From contig NZ_JACHMZ010000001.1 in assembly GCF_014205165.1 (NCBI RefSeq), positions 2,750,501 to 2,814,500 of the forward strand: DNA of 64,000 nt, read 5' to 3'. Source of the DNA: Micromonospora carbonacea (lineage in GTDB: Bacteria > Actinomycetota > Actinomycetes > Mycobacteriales > Micromonosporaceae). Below the pieces are notes generated by a model. The model had not been told where the DNA came from, searched no databases, and saw only the letters and a program-made list of their open reading frames with translations. The stretch's first letter is position 1; every line of letters begins with the position of its first letter. Positions 38,302 through 46,165 of the stretch are shown here, piece by piece. A program made the translations under genes and the position numbers.

Positions 38302-38318
38302 TGTTATCGTTGCTAACG
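38302..38318. promoter_or_regulatory. TetR operator candidate, site 2
   Basis: TGTTATCGTTGCTAACG, 13 of 17 positions identical to site 1, with palindromic ends GTTA...TAAC. Its last base is the first base of the tetR GTG start, which suits autorepression. Confidence 0.65.
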
Positions 38319-39052
38319 TGAGGAAGGTCGACACCAGCTCCGGGCGCGACGTGGTCCGCGCCAAGATCGTCGAAGCCGCTGCGCAACTGCTCAGCGAGGG
38401 CGGCGCACGGGCCGTCACGACCCGGGCCGTCGCGGAGCGGGCGGGCGTGCAGGCACCCACGATCTATCGCCTCTTCGGCGACAAGGACGGCCTGGTCGAA
38501 GCGGTCGCCGAGTCGGTCATGCGGGACTACGCCTCCGCGAAGGCCGCCGACCTCGACGACGACCTGGACCCCGTCGGCGCGCTCCGCGCGGCCTGGCAGC
38601 GGCACATCGACTTCGGGCTGTCGAACCCCGAGCTGTACGTGATGCTGAGCGTCCACCCGAACGCGGACCCCTCCCCGGCGACCATCGACGGCATCCAGGT
38701 CCTGCGTCGGCACGTCGCCCGGATGGCCTCCGCAGGGCTCCTCGTCGTCAGCGAACGGCGAGCAGTCGACATGATCCACGCGACCGGCAGCGGGACGGTC
38801 CTCGCGCTCCTCGCCCAATCCTCCGATGTTCGCGACCATGGCCTCGCCGATGTCGTCTTCGGCGCCGTGCTCGCGGCGATCAGCGACCTCCGTCCCGCTG
38901 GCGTTGACCCCCGGCAGGACACGCTGGCGGCCCTGGTCCGGATCGGTGCGGTCGTCGGCGACCTCACCCCGCTCACCGCCCAGGAACGCGGGCTGCTGAC
39001 CGAGTGGATCGAACGCTGCATACGGGCGTTCGAAGCATCCACCGCGACGTGA
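38318..39052 (+). CDS. TetR-family regulator
   Basis: 244 residues. The N-terminal HTH is textbook: KIVEAAAQLLSEGGARAVTT, then RAVAERAGVQAPTIYRLFGD and KDGLVEAV. The C-terminal domain (LSNPELYVMLSVHPNADPSP) belongs to the TetR_C_33-like group and should bind an effector. The GTG start leaves no space for a conventional ribosome binding site beyond the operator, and may be used in a near-leaderless transcript. It shares a 123-bp control region with the divergent amidohydrolase, which it most likely represses. Confidence 0.88.
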   Translation: MRKVDTSSGRDVVRAKIVEAAAQLLSEGGARAVTTRAVAERAGVQAPTIYRLFGDKDGLVEAVAESVMRDYASAKAADLDDDLDPVGALRAAWQRHIDFGLSNPELYVMLSVHPNADPSPATIDGIQVLRRHVARMASAGLLVVSERRAVDMIHATGSGTVLALLAQSSDVRDHGLADVVFGAVLAAISDLRPAGVDPRQDTLAALVRIGAVVGDLTPLTAQERGLLTEWIERCIRAFEASTAT

Positions 39053-39175
39053 GCCCGCGGCAGGGCCTCGCGCGGAACCTCCCCGGGTGCCGTCGCTGAG
39101 GTGCTCCAGGGGCCGACTGACGTGCCCACCCGCAGCCGCCAGCTTCCCGCCCTCGCGGTCCGCGGGCATCTCCGG

Positions 39176-40126
39176 TCAGTCGTGCGCCTCGGCGTGGTGG
39201 GCGGCGAGCACGTCCGCGCCGAAGTCGCTGGCCGGGCGGCGCAGCACGGTGTGGGCGTGGTTGCCGTCGTCGGCGGTGTTGTCGTACTCGATCAGCAGGT
39301 CGTCGCCCTGCACCCGGTAGTAGTGGCGCTGCCCGGGCCCGGTGGGACCGGCCCAGGCGAAGTGCAGCGCCCCGCCGGCGAGCCGGCGGGCCTCCCGGGC
39401 GGCGAGCTGCGGCGGCAGCCGGTCCAGGTACACGGCGACGAGCTGGTCGAGCAGGGCCCGGCCGGTGGGGCCGAGCCGGTCGGCGGCCACCCCCAGCGGC
39501 GCGATCTGCCCGGCGACGCGCGGGCGGGTGGCGCTGACGATGTCGGCGGGCGCCTCGTCGGCGACGATCGCCGCCGCCCGTCCCGCCGGGCCGATGGCGT
39601 CGAGCAGGGCCCGGCCCAGGTCCTCCTCGACCCCGAGCGGCCGGGACACCGGGTGCCCGGCGTGCCGGACGGCGGCCGGGTTCGCGCCGAGGAAGACGGG
39701 GGCGGGGGAGACCCGGTCGTCGACCACGGTCATGCTCACCGACAGGTGGTGCCCCTCGAACCGCCAGGCCCACCGGTCGTCGCGGCCCGGGTCGCCGAAG
39801 ACCGCCACCCAGTAGTCGCCGCTGTGCCGCCCGCGCCGCCAGCCCTCGGCCCGGTCGAGCACCTCCTCCAGCGCCACCACGGCCATCGCCTGCGCGTACG
39901 CCGCGGGGCTCAGCGCCGTGGCCAGCAGCCGGTGCGCGGCCTTGCGGCCCGCCCGGTCCAGGTCGGCCAGGCAGACCCCGGGGCGCGGCCGGGGACGGTA
40001 CTCCAGCCACCGTCGGGCCGCGTCGTCGTCGAACCGGTGGCTGGCGCGGTCCCGCGCCGGCCCGTCCAACGCGCCGAGCAACGCGGCGCCGGCCGCGCGC
40101 ATCTGTCGGGGCAGGGGATCGTCCAC
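39176..40126 (-). CDS. DUF3500 protein
   Basis: 316 residues matching DUF3500: RHSGDYWVAVFGDPGRDDRW, WAWRFEGHHLSVSMTV, PVFLGANPAAVRHAGH and GGALHFAWAGPTGPGQRHYY, ending in EYDNTADDGNHAHTVLR. The many conserved His and Asp residues suggest a metal-dependent enzyme, but no reaction is known to me. GTG 40126 is chosen because family similarity begins soon after. It is convergent with the TetR gene and divergent from the small cupin gene. Confidence 0.8.
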   Translation of the reverse strand: MDDPLPRQMRAAGAALLGALDGPARDRASHRFDDDAARRWLEYRPRPRPGVCLADLDRAGRKAAHRLLATALSPAAYAQAMAVVALEEVLDRAEGWRRGRHSGDYWVAVFGDPGRDDRWAWRFEGHHLSVSMTVVDDRVSPAPVFLGANPAAVRHAGHPVSRPLGVEEDLGRALLDAIGPAGRAAAIVADEAPADIVSATRPRVAGQIAPLGVAADRLGPTGRALLDQLVAVYLDRLPPQLAAREARRLAGGALHFAWAGPTGPGQRHYYRVQGDDLLIEYDNTADDGNHAHTVLRRPASDFGADVLAAHHAEAHD

Positions 40127-40219
40127 CGACCCTGTATACCCCGGCGGCGCGCGGTCAGGGTGCCGCGGGCGGGGTCGGCGCGCCGCCTGGTAGCTTGCCG
40201 GGCCGGTGCGGGAGGGGCG

Positions 40220-40603
40220 ATGGGCGACGACAGGGTGTACGTGGGCAGGGCGGACGTGGACGGCCCCCGGGAGGGCGGCTGGCTGCTGGGGCACTTCATG
40301 CCGGCGGGCGATCCGCGGCACAGCGGCGACGTGGAGGTGAAGTGGGGCGTGCACGCGGCGGGGGAGGCCCGCTCCCGGTGGGCCACCGGCGAACGGCGCA
40401 CGGCGCTGCTGGTGCTGGTCAGCGGCGGCCGCTTCCGGGTCGAGCTGCCGGATCGCACGGTGCTGCTCGCCGAGCCGGGTGACTACGTGGTGTGGGGGCG
40501 GGGCGTGGACCACTCCTGGTACGCCGAGCGCGAGTCGGTGCTGCTGACGGTGCGCTGGCCGTCGGTGCCGGGCTACCGGGTGGCCCCGCCGGTGCGCCGC
40601 TGA
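40220..40603 (+). CDS. Small cupin-fold protein
   Basis: 127 residues with a single beta-barrel pattern: DVEVKWGVHAAGEARSRWAT, TALLVLVSGGRFRVELPDRT, then VLLAEPGDYVVWGRGVDHSW. The GDYVVWGRGVDHSW segment is the second cupin motif with one His; the first motif lacks the usual His pair, so a metal site is doubtful. Homologues in actinobacteria are sometimes mislabelled as signal peptidase. GGAGGGG lies 3 nt before the ATG. Role unknown, possibly sensing or binding a small acid. Confidence 0.7.
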   Translation: MGDDRVYVGRADVDGPREGGWLLGHFMPAGDPRHSGDVEVKWGVHAAGEARSRWATGERRTALLVLVSGGRFRVELPDRTVLLAEPGDYVVWGRGVDHSWYAERESVLLTVRWPSVPGYRVAPPVRR

Positions 40604-40640
40604 GCCGTGCGCGGGTCCACCGGTCGCCTCCCAGCATGTG

Positions 40641-40678
40641 GTATTACCTACTAAACCTATAGGCTTTACCTTCTATGC
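40641..40678 (+). promoter_or_regulatory. AT-rich control region with CCTATAGG palindrome
   Basis: A strikingly AT-rich 40-bp block, unlike the surrounding sequence, with TAAACCTATAGGCTTTA at its centre (palindromic core CCTATAGG with AAA/TTT flanks). It precedes the cysteine dioxygenase-like gene by about 40-75 nt, so a sulfur-responsive regulator may bind here. The identity of that regulator is not shown. Confidence 0.5.
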
Positions 40679-40715
40679 TGTCCGGGCACGCTCCGCCCGA
40701 TCCCGTGAGGTCCGC

Positions 40716-41177
40716 ATGGTAGTCAGCCGCCGTCCCGAGTCCGACCTGCTCGCCGTCGCCGCCCGGTGGGCGGCCGACCCGGCCGGCTGGCCGGTGCCGC
40801 TGCGCTTCGACCCCACACAGCGCTGGTACGCGCGCCTCGCGGCCGCCGCCGACCACGAGGTCTGGGCGCTGAGCTGGCTCCCCGGCCAGGGCACCGACCT
40901 GCACGACCACGGCGGCTCCTCCGGGGCCTTCCTGGTCGTGGACGGCGTCCTCACCGAGGAGACCGTCAGCGGCGGACGGCTGCGCCCGCACCGCCTCGCC
41001 GCCGGCGCCGGCCGCCGCTTCGGCGTCCGCCACGTGCACGTGGTCACCAACCGCGGCGACCAACCGGCGGTGAGTGTGCACGTCTACCGCCCCGCGCTGA
41101 CCCGGATGACCCGCTACCGCCTCGTCGACGGCCGGCTGCGGGCGGCCGAGGTCGCCGAGGCCGGCGTCGCGTGGTGA
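40716..41177 (+). CDS. Cysteine dioxygenase-like cupin protein
   Basis: 153 residues. The cupin metal site of cysteine dioxygenases is visible: LHDHGGSSGAFLVVDGVLTEE gives His63 and His65, and RHVHVVTNRGDQPAVSVHVY gives the third His. The enzyme would oxidise cysteine to its sulfinate, or a related thiol, with Fe(II) and O2. GTGAGG lies 5 nt before the ATG. The rhodanese-like gene follows, which fits sulfur disposal. An AT-rich palindromic control region is upstream. Confidence 0.82.
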   Translation: MVVSRRPESDLLAVAARWAADPAGWPVPLRFDPTQRWYARLAAAADHEVWALSWLPGQGTDLHDHGGSSGAFLVVDGVLTEETVSGGRLRPHRLAAGAGRRFGVRHVHVVTNRGDQPAVSVHVYRPALTRMTRYRLVDGRLRAAEVAEAGVAW

Positions 41178-41263
41178 CACCCTTGACGGCGTCCCCGGCT
41201 CCGACGACCCCGACGACCCCGACCGGGCGGACGACCGCCCGGCGTCCCTGGAAGGACCCGACA

Positions 41264-41761
41264 ATGCCGCACCACCCCGCCCCCGCCCAGGGCTGTCCCC
41301 TTCCCGTGCCGCCCCCCGGCTCCCGGGGCATCGACGAGATCCTCGCCGAGGCGCGCACCCGGCTGCGGCGGCTCGACCCCGAGCAGGCGCACCTGGCGTG
41401 CCGGGAGGGCGCGCTGCTGGTCGACATCCGGCCGGCCGCGCAACGCGCCGCGCACGGCACGGTGCCCGGCGCCCTGGCGATCGAGCGCAACGTCCTCGAA
41501 TGGCGCTTCGACCCCCGGTGCGCGGCCCGGCTGCCCCAGGCCGTCGGCTACGACGTGCCCGTGGTGGTGCTGTGCCAGGAGGGCTACACCTCCTCGCTCG
41601 CCGCCGCCGCGCTCCAGGACATCGGCCTGCGCCGCGCCACCGACGTCGTCGGCGGCTTCGCCGCCTGGCGCATCGCCGGCCTGCCCACGCTCGGCCCCAC
41701 GCCCCCGCCCCGTTCCCCGTCCGTCGCGCCGCCGGTGACCGCCGGCCGGGCGCACCACTGA
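41264..41761 (+). CDS. Rhodanese-like sulfurtransferase
   Basis: 165 residues, one rhodanese domain: [20 protein letters not shown] contains the first signature and [20 protein letters not shown] the active-site loop with catalytic Cys followed by [21 protein letters not shown] closes the domain. The tail is Pro/Ala-rich. It should handle persulfide sulfur next to the cysteine dioxygenase-like enzyme. GAAGGA precedes ATG 41264. A GTG at 41174, overlapping the upstream stop as GTGA, would add 30 low-complexity residues and cannot be excluded. Confidence 0.85.
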   Translation: MPHHPAPAQGCPLPVPPPGSRGIDEILAEARTRLRRLDPEQAHLACREGALLVDIRPAAQRAAHGTVPGALAIERNVLEWRFDPRCAARLPQAVGYDVPVVVLCQEGYTSSLAAAALQDIGLRRATDVVGGFAAWRIAGLPTLGPTPPPRSPSVAPPVTAGRAHH

Positions 41762-41813
41762 CCGCCGCGCCCCACCGGACGCGGCGGCCGGCCCCGCCAT
41801 CCCAGGAGGCACC

Positions 41814-42521
41814 ATGTCCGCCGTCGCCATCTCCTCGCGCCCCCACCCGCCCGGCCGGGCCGACCGGGCCCCCCAGTACCGCGCCGACCGCGCGCCCGCG
41901 GGCCGGGTCGACCGGGTCCCGCCGCCGGGACACGCCCGGTCCGTACCGACACTGACCGTCACCGTCGAGCTCGCCCCCGGCCAGCTGACGCCGCGCCTCG
42001 CCCGCCTGGTCGAGCTGCTGAGGGAGCTGGCGGAGTCGGGCGAGGGCACGCTGCTGGCGGGCCCCGCGGAGCCGGACCTCCGCGCGCCGCAGCCGTGGGC
42101 CCCGGCGGAGCGCCGGCCCAGCCCGGTCGAGTTCCGGTCGGCCCAGGCCGACCCGGCCGGGCCGCAGCCGGTCGTGCCCCGGGTCCCGGCCGCCGCCCCG
42201 CCGCCCCCCGAGGACCCCGAGGAGGTGCGCATCCTGGCCGCCTCGCGGGTGGTGCGGCAGGGCCCGCGGGTCGTCCCGCTGACCCGCATCGAGTTCGACC
42301 TGCTGCACTTCCTGGCGGAGAACCCCCGCCGGGTCTTCACCCGGACGCAGCTGCTCAGCAACGTCTGGGGCTACGAGCACGCCATCGCCCGCACCGTCGA
42401 CGTCCACGTCCGCCGGCTGCGCGCGAAGCTCGGCCTCGGCACCCCGGTGGTCACCACCGTCTACGGCGTCGGCTACCGGCTCGCCGACGAGGCGCGGGTC
42501 AGCGTCGACCCGCACCGCTGA
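41814..42521 (+). CDS. Receiver-less OmpR-type winged-helix protein, paralogue 1
   Basis: 235 residues. The C-terminal 100 form a complete trans_reg_C domain ([64 protein letters not shown]). Instead of a phosphoacceptor receiver domain there is a Pro/Arg-rich leader and a short helical segment [20 protein letters not shown]. It therefore cannot be phosphorylated in the usual manner. GGAGG lies 5 nt before the ATG. A strong terminator follows and then a second paralogue. Target unknown. Confidence 0.88.
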   Translation: MSAVAISSRPHPPGRADRAPQYRADRAPAGRVDRVPPPGHARSVPTLTVTVELAPGQLTPRLARLVELLRELAESGEGTLLAGPAEPDLRAPQPWAPAERRPSPVEFRSAQADPAGPQPVVPRVPAAAPPPPEDPEEVRILAASRVVRQGPRVVPLTRIEFDLLHFLAENPRRVFTRTQLLSNVWGYEHAIARTVDVHVRRLRAKLGLGTPVVTTVYGVGYRLADEARVSVDPHR

Positions 42522-42541
42522 GACGCCGCCGTGCCGTCGGC

Positions 42542-42577
42542 GACGCGGCGCACCCCGTCCTCGGGGTGCGCCGCGTC
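42542..42577. terminator. Strong hairpin terminator
   Basis: Perfect 15-bp stem GACGCGGCGCACCCC (42542-42556) and GGGGTGCGCCGCGTC (42563-42577) with a 6-nt loop, 20 nt after the first winged-helix gene. Confidence 0.85.
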
Positions 42578-42850
42578 CGCGTGTCGGACGCCCGCGCCGC
42601 CTGGCCGGTCATCCTGCGCCCGGACCGCGATCGATGGGCCGTCCGGGTACCCCCCGTATCCCACGATCATGGCGACTCTGCTGTAATCATCAGGCCTCGT
42701 ACGCAGAGCGAGCATCCGGCTCCGATGTGTTCGTCAATTGTCACATTCATGCAACGTAGCCGCCCCTTGACCGCCAGGTGGGCGCCGGGAAGCATCGATG
42801 CAGCGGCGTCCCGGGCCGTGGGGAGATACCCGGACCAGCCAAGGAGGACC
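42578..42850. promoter_or_regulatory. Control region of the second winged-helix gene
   Basis: Contains a locally AT-rich part (about 42655-42760; CTGTAATCATCAGG and GTCAATTGTCACATTCATGC) that stands out from the genome average and probably holds the promoter and binding sites. No further gene is seen. Confidence 0.45.
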
Positions 42851-43456
42851 ATGTCGGTCAGCCCCGCATCGCCGCGCGCCGGATGGCATACGTCCCAACC
42901 CGCGGTTCCCGGTCGACCCCCCGGCGGCCAGCGCCGTCCCGTCAACGGCACCACGCCCGTGCTCACCGTGACCCTCAGCATCCCCCTGGTGGCCGAGGAG
43001 ACCCTGACGCCCGCGGCCCGTCGGCTCCTCGACGCGGCGCGGGAGATGCTGGAGCGGGGCGAGGGCGTCGTCACCGCCGGCCCCGCCCCCGACCGGCGAC
43101 CCGACCAGGTGCCCGCCGGGCGCACGCCGCCCCGCCCCCTGGCCCCGACCATCCCGGCGCTGCACATCCTGGCGTCGTCCCGGTCGGTGCTGCGCGACAA
43201 CGAGCCGCTGCCCCTGACCCGGCTGGAGTTCGACCTCCTGCTGCACCTGGTCGCCCACCCCCGGCGGGTGTTCACCCGGCTGCAACTGCTCAACGCCGTC
43301 TGGGGCTACGAACACGCCGGGGTCCGCACCGTCGACGTGCACGTGCGCCGGCTGCGCGGCAAGGTCGGCGTCGACGTGCCGCTGGTCACCACCGTCTACG
43401 GCGTCGGCTACCGGCTCGCCGACGACGCCCGGGTGACCATCGACCGCAGCGGCTGA
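42851..43456 (+). CDS. Receiver-less OmpR-type winged-helix protein, paralogue 2
   Basis: 201 residues, the same plan as the gene at 41814: a Pro-rich N-terminus, the shared segment [40 protein letters not shown] in place of a receiver, and a C-terminal wHTH ([56 protein letters not shown]). It clearly arose by duplication. AAGGAGG lies 3 nt before the ATG. The conserved [13 protein letters not shown] region is common to both. No histidine kinase is nearby. Confidence 0.88.
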   Translation: MSVSPASPRAGWHTSQPAVPGRPPGGQRRPVNGTTPVLTVTLSIPLVAEETLTPAARRLLDAAREMLERGEGVVTAGPAPDRRPDQVPAGRTPPRPLAPTIPALHILASSRSVLRDNEPLPLTRLEFDLLLHLVAHPRRVFTRLQLLNAVWGYEHAGVRTVDVHVRRLRGKVGVDVPLVTTVYGVGYRLADDARVTIDRSG

Positions 43457-43545
43457 CGGCCCCACCGGCCGGGCCGGCCGGCCCTCCCGCCCGGCCCCAC
43501 CCGCCCGGCCCGCGTCGCGCCCCGGCGACCGGGCACGATGGTCGG

Positions 43546-44184
43546 ATGCGCGTGCGCCCCATCACCCCCGAGCGGCTCGTCGCCGAGCTGGCCGAGCGGC
43601 TCGTCGCCGCCGACCCGCCCGGCCGGCTCCGCGTCGCGGTCGACGGCGCCCCGGCGGCGGCCCCCGACGAACTGGCCGCCGCGCTGGTCGACCCGCTGCG
43701 CGCCCTCGGCCGCCCGGTGCTGCACGTGCGGGCCGAGGACTTCCTGCGTCCGGCCTCCGTCCGGCTGGAGTACGGGCGGACCAACCCCGACGCCTACTAC
43801 GAGGGCTGGGTCGACGAGCCCGGCCTGCGCCGCGAGGTCCTCGACCCGGCGGGGCCCGGCGGCTCGGGCCGGATCCTTCCCTCCCTCTGGGACCCCCGCA
43901 CCGACCGGGCCAGTCGGGCCGGCTACGTCACGCTGCCGCCCCACGGCGTCGTCCTGGTCAGCGGGGCGCTCCTGCTCGGCGGCGGGCTCCCCGTCGACCT
44001 CGCCGTGCACCTGGAGCTCTCCCCGGCCGCCCTGGCCCGGCGCACCGACCCCGCACGGCAGTGGACCCTGCCGGCCTTCGCCCGCTACGCCGAGGAGGTC
44101 GCCCCGGCCAGCTTCGCCGACGTGGTGGTCCGCGTCGACGACCCCCGCCGCCCCGCCCTCGTGGAGCCGGACGACGGCCGGTGA
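43546..44184 (+). CDS. Uridine kinase-family protein lacking the P-loop lysine
   Basis: 212 residues with the order of motifs of actinobacterial uridine kinase homologues: RLRVAVDGAPAAAPDELAAA, PVLHVRAEDFLRPASVRLEY, NPDAYYEGWVDEPGLRREVL and VLVSGALLLGGGLPVDLAVH. The Walker A position, normally GxxxxGK(S/T), reads GAPAAAPDE, without Gly-Lys-Ser. Kinase activity is therefore doubtful, although the rest of the fold is preserved. ATG 43546 follows a weak site. A 15-bp repeat array starts just after the stop. Confidence 0.75.
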   Translation: MRVRPITPERLVAELAERLVAADPPGRLRVAVDGAPAAAPDELAAALVDPLRALGRPVLHVRAEDFLRPASVRLEYGRTNPDAYYEGWVDEPGLRREVLDPAGPGGSGRILPSLWDPRTDRASRAGYVTLPPHGVVLVSGALLLGGGLPVDLAVHLELSPAALARRTDPARQWTLPAFARYAEEVAPASFADVVVRVDDPRRPALVEPDDGR

Positions 44185-44188
44185 CACC

Positions 44189-44260
44189 GGGCCGCACGGC
44201 CTCGGGCCGCACGGCCTCGGGCCGCACGGCCTCGGGCCGCACGGCCTCGGGCCGCGGGCC
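44189..44260. repeat. 15-bp tandem repeat, four copies
   Basis: GGGCCGCACGGCCTC repeated at 44189, 44204, 44219 and 44234, then a truncated copy. Each unit contains GGCC palindromes. It begins 4 nt after the upstream stop codon. Confidence 0.9.
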
Positions 44261-44280
44261 GGAGGCTCCGGAAAATCGGT

Positions 44281-44307
44281 GGTTTGGCGCGACCGAACGC
44301 GGGGTAA
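44281..44307 (+). promoter_or_regulatory. SigB/SigF-type promoter before the DksA-like gene
   Basis: GGTTT (44281-44285), 16-nt spacer, GGGTAA (44302-44307); about 98 nt before the ATG at 44405. Confidence 0.65.
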
Positions 44308-44404
44308 TCGCCCGGCTCACAGAGCGCGAGTGATCTCCACCCGCGTCACGCAGCGACCGGGCCGGGCCCCACCCCGGCGCACCAGCCAGGAAAGGCAGGC
44401 AGCG

Positions 44405-44803
44405 ATGCTCGTCCACGACACGGTAGCCACCGGCCGATCGCAGGCGGACACCGACCAGATCCGGGCGTCCCTGCGGGCTCGCTACGACGAGCTCTCCGCC
44501 GAGTACGAGCAGGCGGTGCTCCAGAGCCAGGTGCTGCGCCTGGTGGAGGTCGGCGACACCGCCGGCGACGACCAGGCCGACAGCGGCACCAAGACGGCCG
44601 AGCGGGACACCGCGCAGTCGCTGCTGCGCACCATCCTCGACCGCCGGGCCCAGTTCGAGCGTGCCCTGGGCCGGCTCGACGAGGGCACCTACGGCTTCTG
44701 TGAGGGCTGCTCGGCCCCGATCCCGGTGGAGCGGCTGGAGATCTTCCCCTCCGCCACCGCCTGCGTCACCTGCAAGCAGAGCCGGGAGCGGCGGGCCGCC
44801 TGA
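44405..44803 (+). CDS. DksA/TraR-type C4 zinc finger protein
   Basis: 132 residues: an N-terminal coiled coil (ADTDQIRASLRARYDELSAE; DTAQSLLRTILDRRAQFERA) and a C-terminal zinc finger CEGC-x17-CVTC around APIPVERLEIFPSA. LDEGTYGFCEGC is the family signature. DksA/TraR proteins insert the coiled coil into the secondary channel of RNA polymerase; the acidic tip here (VGDTAGDDQADSGTKTAERD) lies between the helices. A SigF-type promoter precedes it, fitting a stress role. A GGAAAGGCAGG stretch lies 6 nt before the ATG. Confidence 0.88.
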   Translation: MLVHDTVATGRSQADTDQIRASLRARYDELSAEYEQAVLQSQVLRLVEVGDTAGDDQADSGTKTAERDTAQSLLRTILDRRAQFERALGRLDEGTYGFCEGCSAPIPVERLEIFPSATACVTCKQSRERRAA

Positions 44804-44853
44804 GGCGGACCCCTCCGGTCGCCGGTCGGTAGTGGACGCGGTGCGCGCCGCCC

Positions 44854-45729
44854 ATGGGTGAGATCCGGGTGGGCACCGCGTCCTGGACCGACCGGACCCT
44901 GCTCGACTCCGGCTGGTATCCGCAGACGGCGGACACCCCGGAGCGGCGGCTGTCCTACTACGCGAGGCAGTTCCCGCTGGTCGAGGTCGACGCCACCTAC
45001 TACTCGCCGCCGGCCGAACGCACGGCGCGGCTGTGGGCCGAGCGCACCCCGGCCGGGTTCACCTTCAACGTCAAGGCGTTCAGCCTGCTGACCGGGCACC
45101 CGACGCGGGTCTCGGCGCTCTACAAGGACCTGCGGCCCGACACCGACAAGCGCAACGTCTACCCCGGCGACCTGCCCGCGCAGGCGTACGAGGAGGTGTG
45201 GACCCGGTTCCTGTCCGCCCTCGACCCGCTCGTCGAGGCGGGCCGGCTCGGCGCGCTGCTGTTCCAGTTCCCGCCGTGGTTCACCATCAAGCGGGACAAC
45301 AAGCAGTACCTGCTGGAGGTGGCCCGCCGGTGCGCGCCCCTGCGGCCGGTGTTCGAGTTCCGCCACGCCTCCTGGTTCGCCGGGGACAACCGCGACGAGA
45401 CGCTCGGCTTCCTGCGCGAGCACGAGCTGGCGTACGTCTGCGTGGACATGCCGCAGGGCCACCGCTCGTCGGTGCCGCCGGTGCTGGCGGCGACCGCCGA
45501 CCTGGCCGTGGTCCGCTTCCACGGCCACAGTGCCAGGTGGACCAGCAGGGACATCCACGAGAAGTTCGGCTACGACTACTCCGACCGGGAGCTGCGCGCC
45601 TGGGCCCCGAAGCTGCGCACGCTCGCCGACGAGGCGCGGGAGACGCACGTGCTCATGAACAACTGCTACCGCGACTACGCGCAGCGCAACGGCCAGCGAC
45701 TCCAGTCCCTCCTGGCCGCCGGCCCCTGA
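44854..45729 (+). CDS. DUF72 family protein (YecE-like)
   Basis: 291 residues. The family pattern is clear: IRVGTASWTDRTLLDSGWYP, FPLVEVDATYYSPPAERTAR, GFTFNVKAFSLLTGHPTRV, LLFQFPPWFTIKRDNKQYLL, EFRHASWFAGD, VVRFHGHSARWTSRD and MNNCYRDYAQRNGQRL. This is a TIM-barrel family with phosphoesterase- or xylose-isomerase-like features and no firmly established function. ATG 44854 is near GCGCCGCCC without a clear ribosome binding site. Confidence 0.9.
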   Translation: MGEIRVGTASWTDRTLLDSGWYPQTADTPERRLSYYARQFPLVEVDATYYSPPAERTARLWAERTPAGFTFNVKAFSLLTGHPTRVSALYKDLRPDTDKRNVYPGDLPAQAYEEVWTRFLSALDPLVEAGRLGALLFQFPPWFTIKRDNKQYLLEVARRCAPLRPVFEFRHASWFAGDNRDETLGFLREHELAYVCVDMPQGHRSSVPPVLAATADLAVVRFHGHSARWTSRDIHEKFGYDYSDRELRAWAPKLRTLADEARETHVLMNNCYRDYAQRNGQRLQSLLAAGP

Positions 45730-45764
45730 CGCCGGCTGGTGTGCTGCGGCGGACCCGGGCATGC

Positions 45765-45831
45765 AAGATCGTGCTCAATCAGGAAACACCTTGTCTTGGA
45801 GGCCACTCTTTCCGCGATCGAGCACGATCTT
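45765..45831. repeat. Intergenic palindrome with AAGATCGTGCTC arms
   Basis: Left arm 45765-45786 (AAGATCGTGCTCAATCAGGAAA, here cited by its ends AAGATC and GGAAA) pairs with 45809-45831. The right arm is nearly identical to the solo element at 12404-12430. Lies 36 nt after the DUF72 stop and may terminate it. Confidence 0.65.
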
Positions 45832-45889
45832 CCGTGCTGTCCCGCCCCGCCCCTGCGTCGCCGCCACGCCGCCCCGCCGCGAGTAGGAG

Positions 45890-45935
45890 ATCTTGGAAGC
45901 GGATGGCCCCTCCAGGGGCCGAAATCTTCCAAGAT
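45890..45935. repeat. Intergenic hairpin ATCTTGGAAG ... CTTCCAAGAT
   Basis: Outer arms ATCTTGGAAG (45890-45899) and CTTCCAAGAT (45926-45935), inner arms GGCCCCT (45905-45911) and AGGGGCC (45914-45920). A two-part stem with an internal loop, in a 266-bp gene-free gap. Confidence 0.75.
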
Positions 45936-45995
45936 TCGCCCCGGCTCGTCGCCGTAGCCTTGAAGGGCACCTGCGGGCAGGGGGCCTGAGTCGGG

Positions 45996-46100
45996 TCAGC
46001 CCGCCTCGACGCCGCCGGCCCGGAGGATCTGTCTGACCCTCTCGCGGGTGTAGCCGGTGGCCCGGACGATGTCCACCTGGCGCATGCCGTTGCGACCCAC
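45996..46100 (-). pseudogene. HTH fragment or tiny HTH protein
   Basis: A 34-residue frame containing MRQVDIVRATGYTRERVRQI followed by LRAGGVEAG and a stop. This is a helix-turn-helix of the kind that ends small actinobacterial regulators, but the N-terminal part is missing. Upstream the frame continues as a low-complexity Ala/Gly stretch into the end of the ABC permease gene without a good start. It is best read as the remnant of a truncated gene; a GTG at 46100 would be the only start. Confidence 0.4.
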
Positions 46101-46165
46101 GCCCGCCGCGCCGGCCCCGGAGGTCGCCCCCGCAACCGGCGCGGCCGCCCCTGACGGGGCCGGGG

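Noticed and set aside
40220..40603. Signal peptidase annotation for the small cupin gene
   Set aside because: There is no membrane anchor and no Ser/Lys catalytic dyad; the pattern is a beta-barrel cupin.
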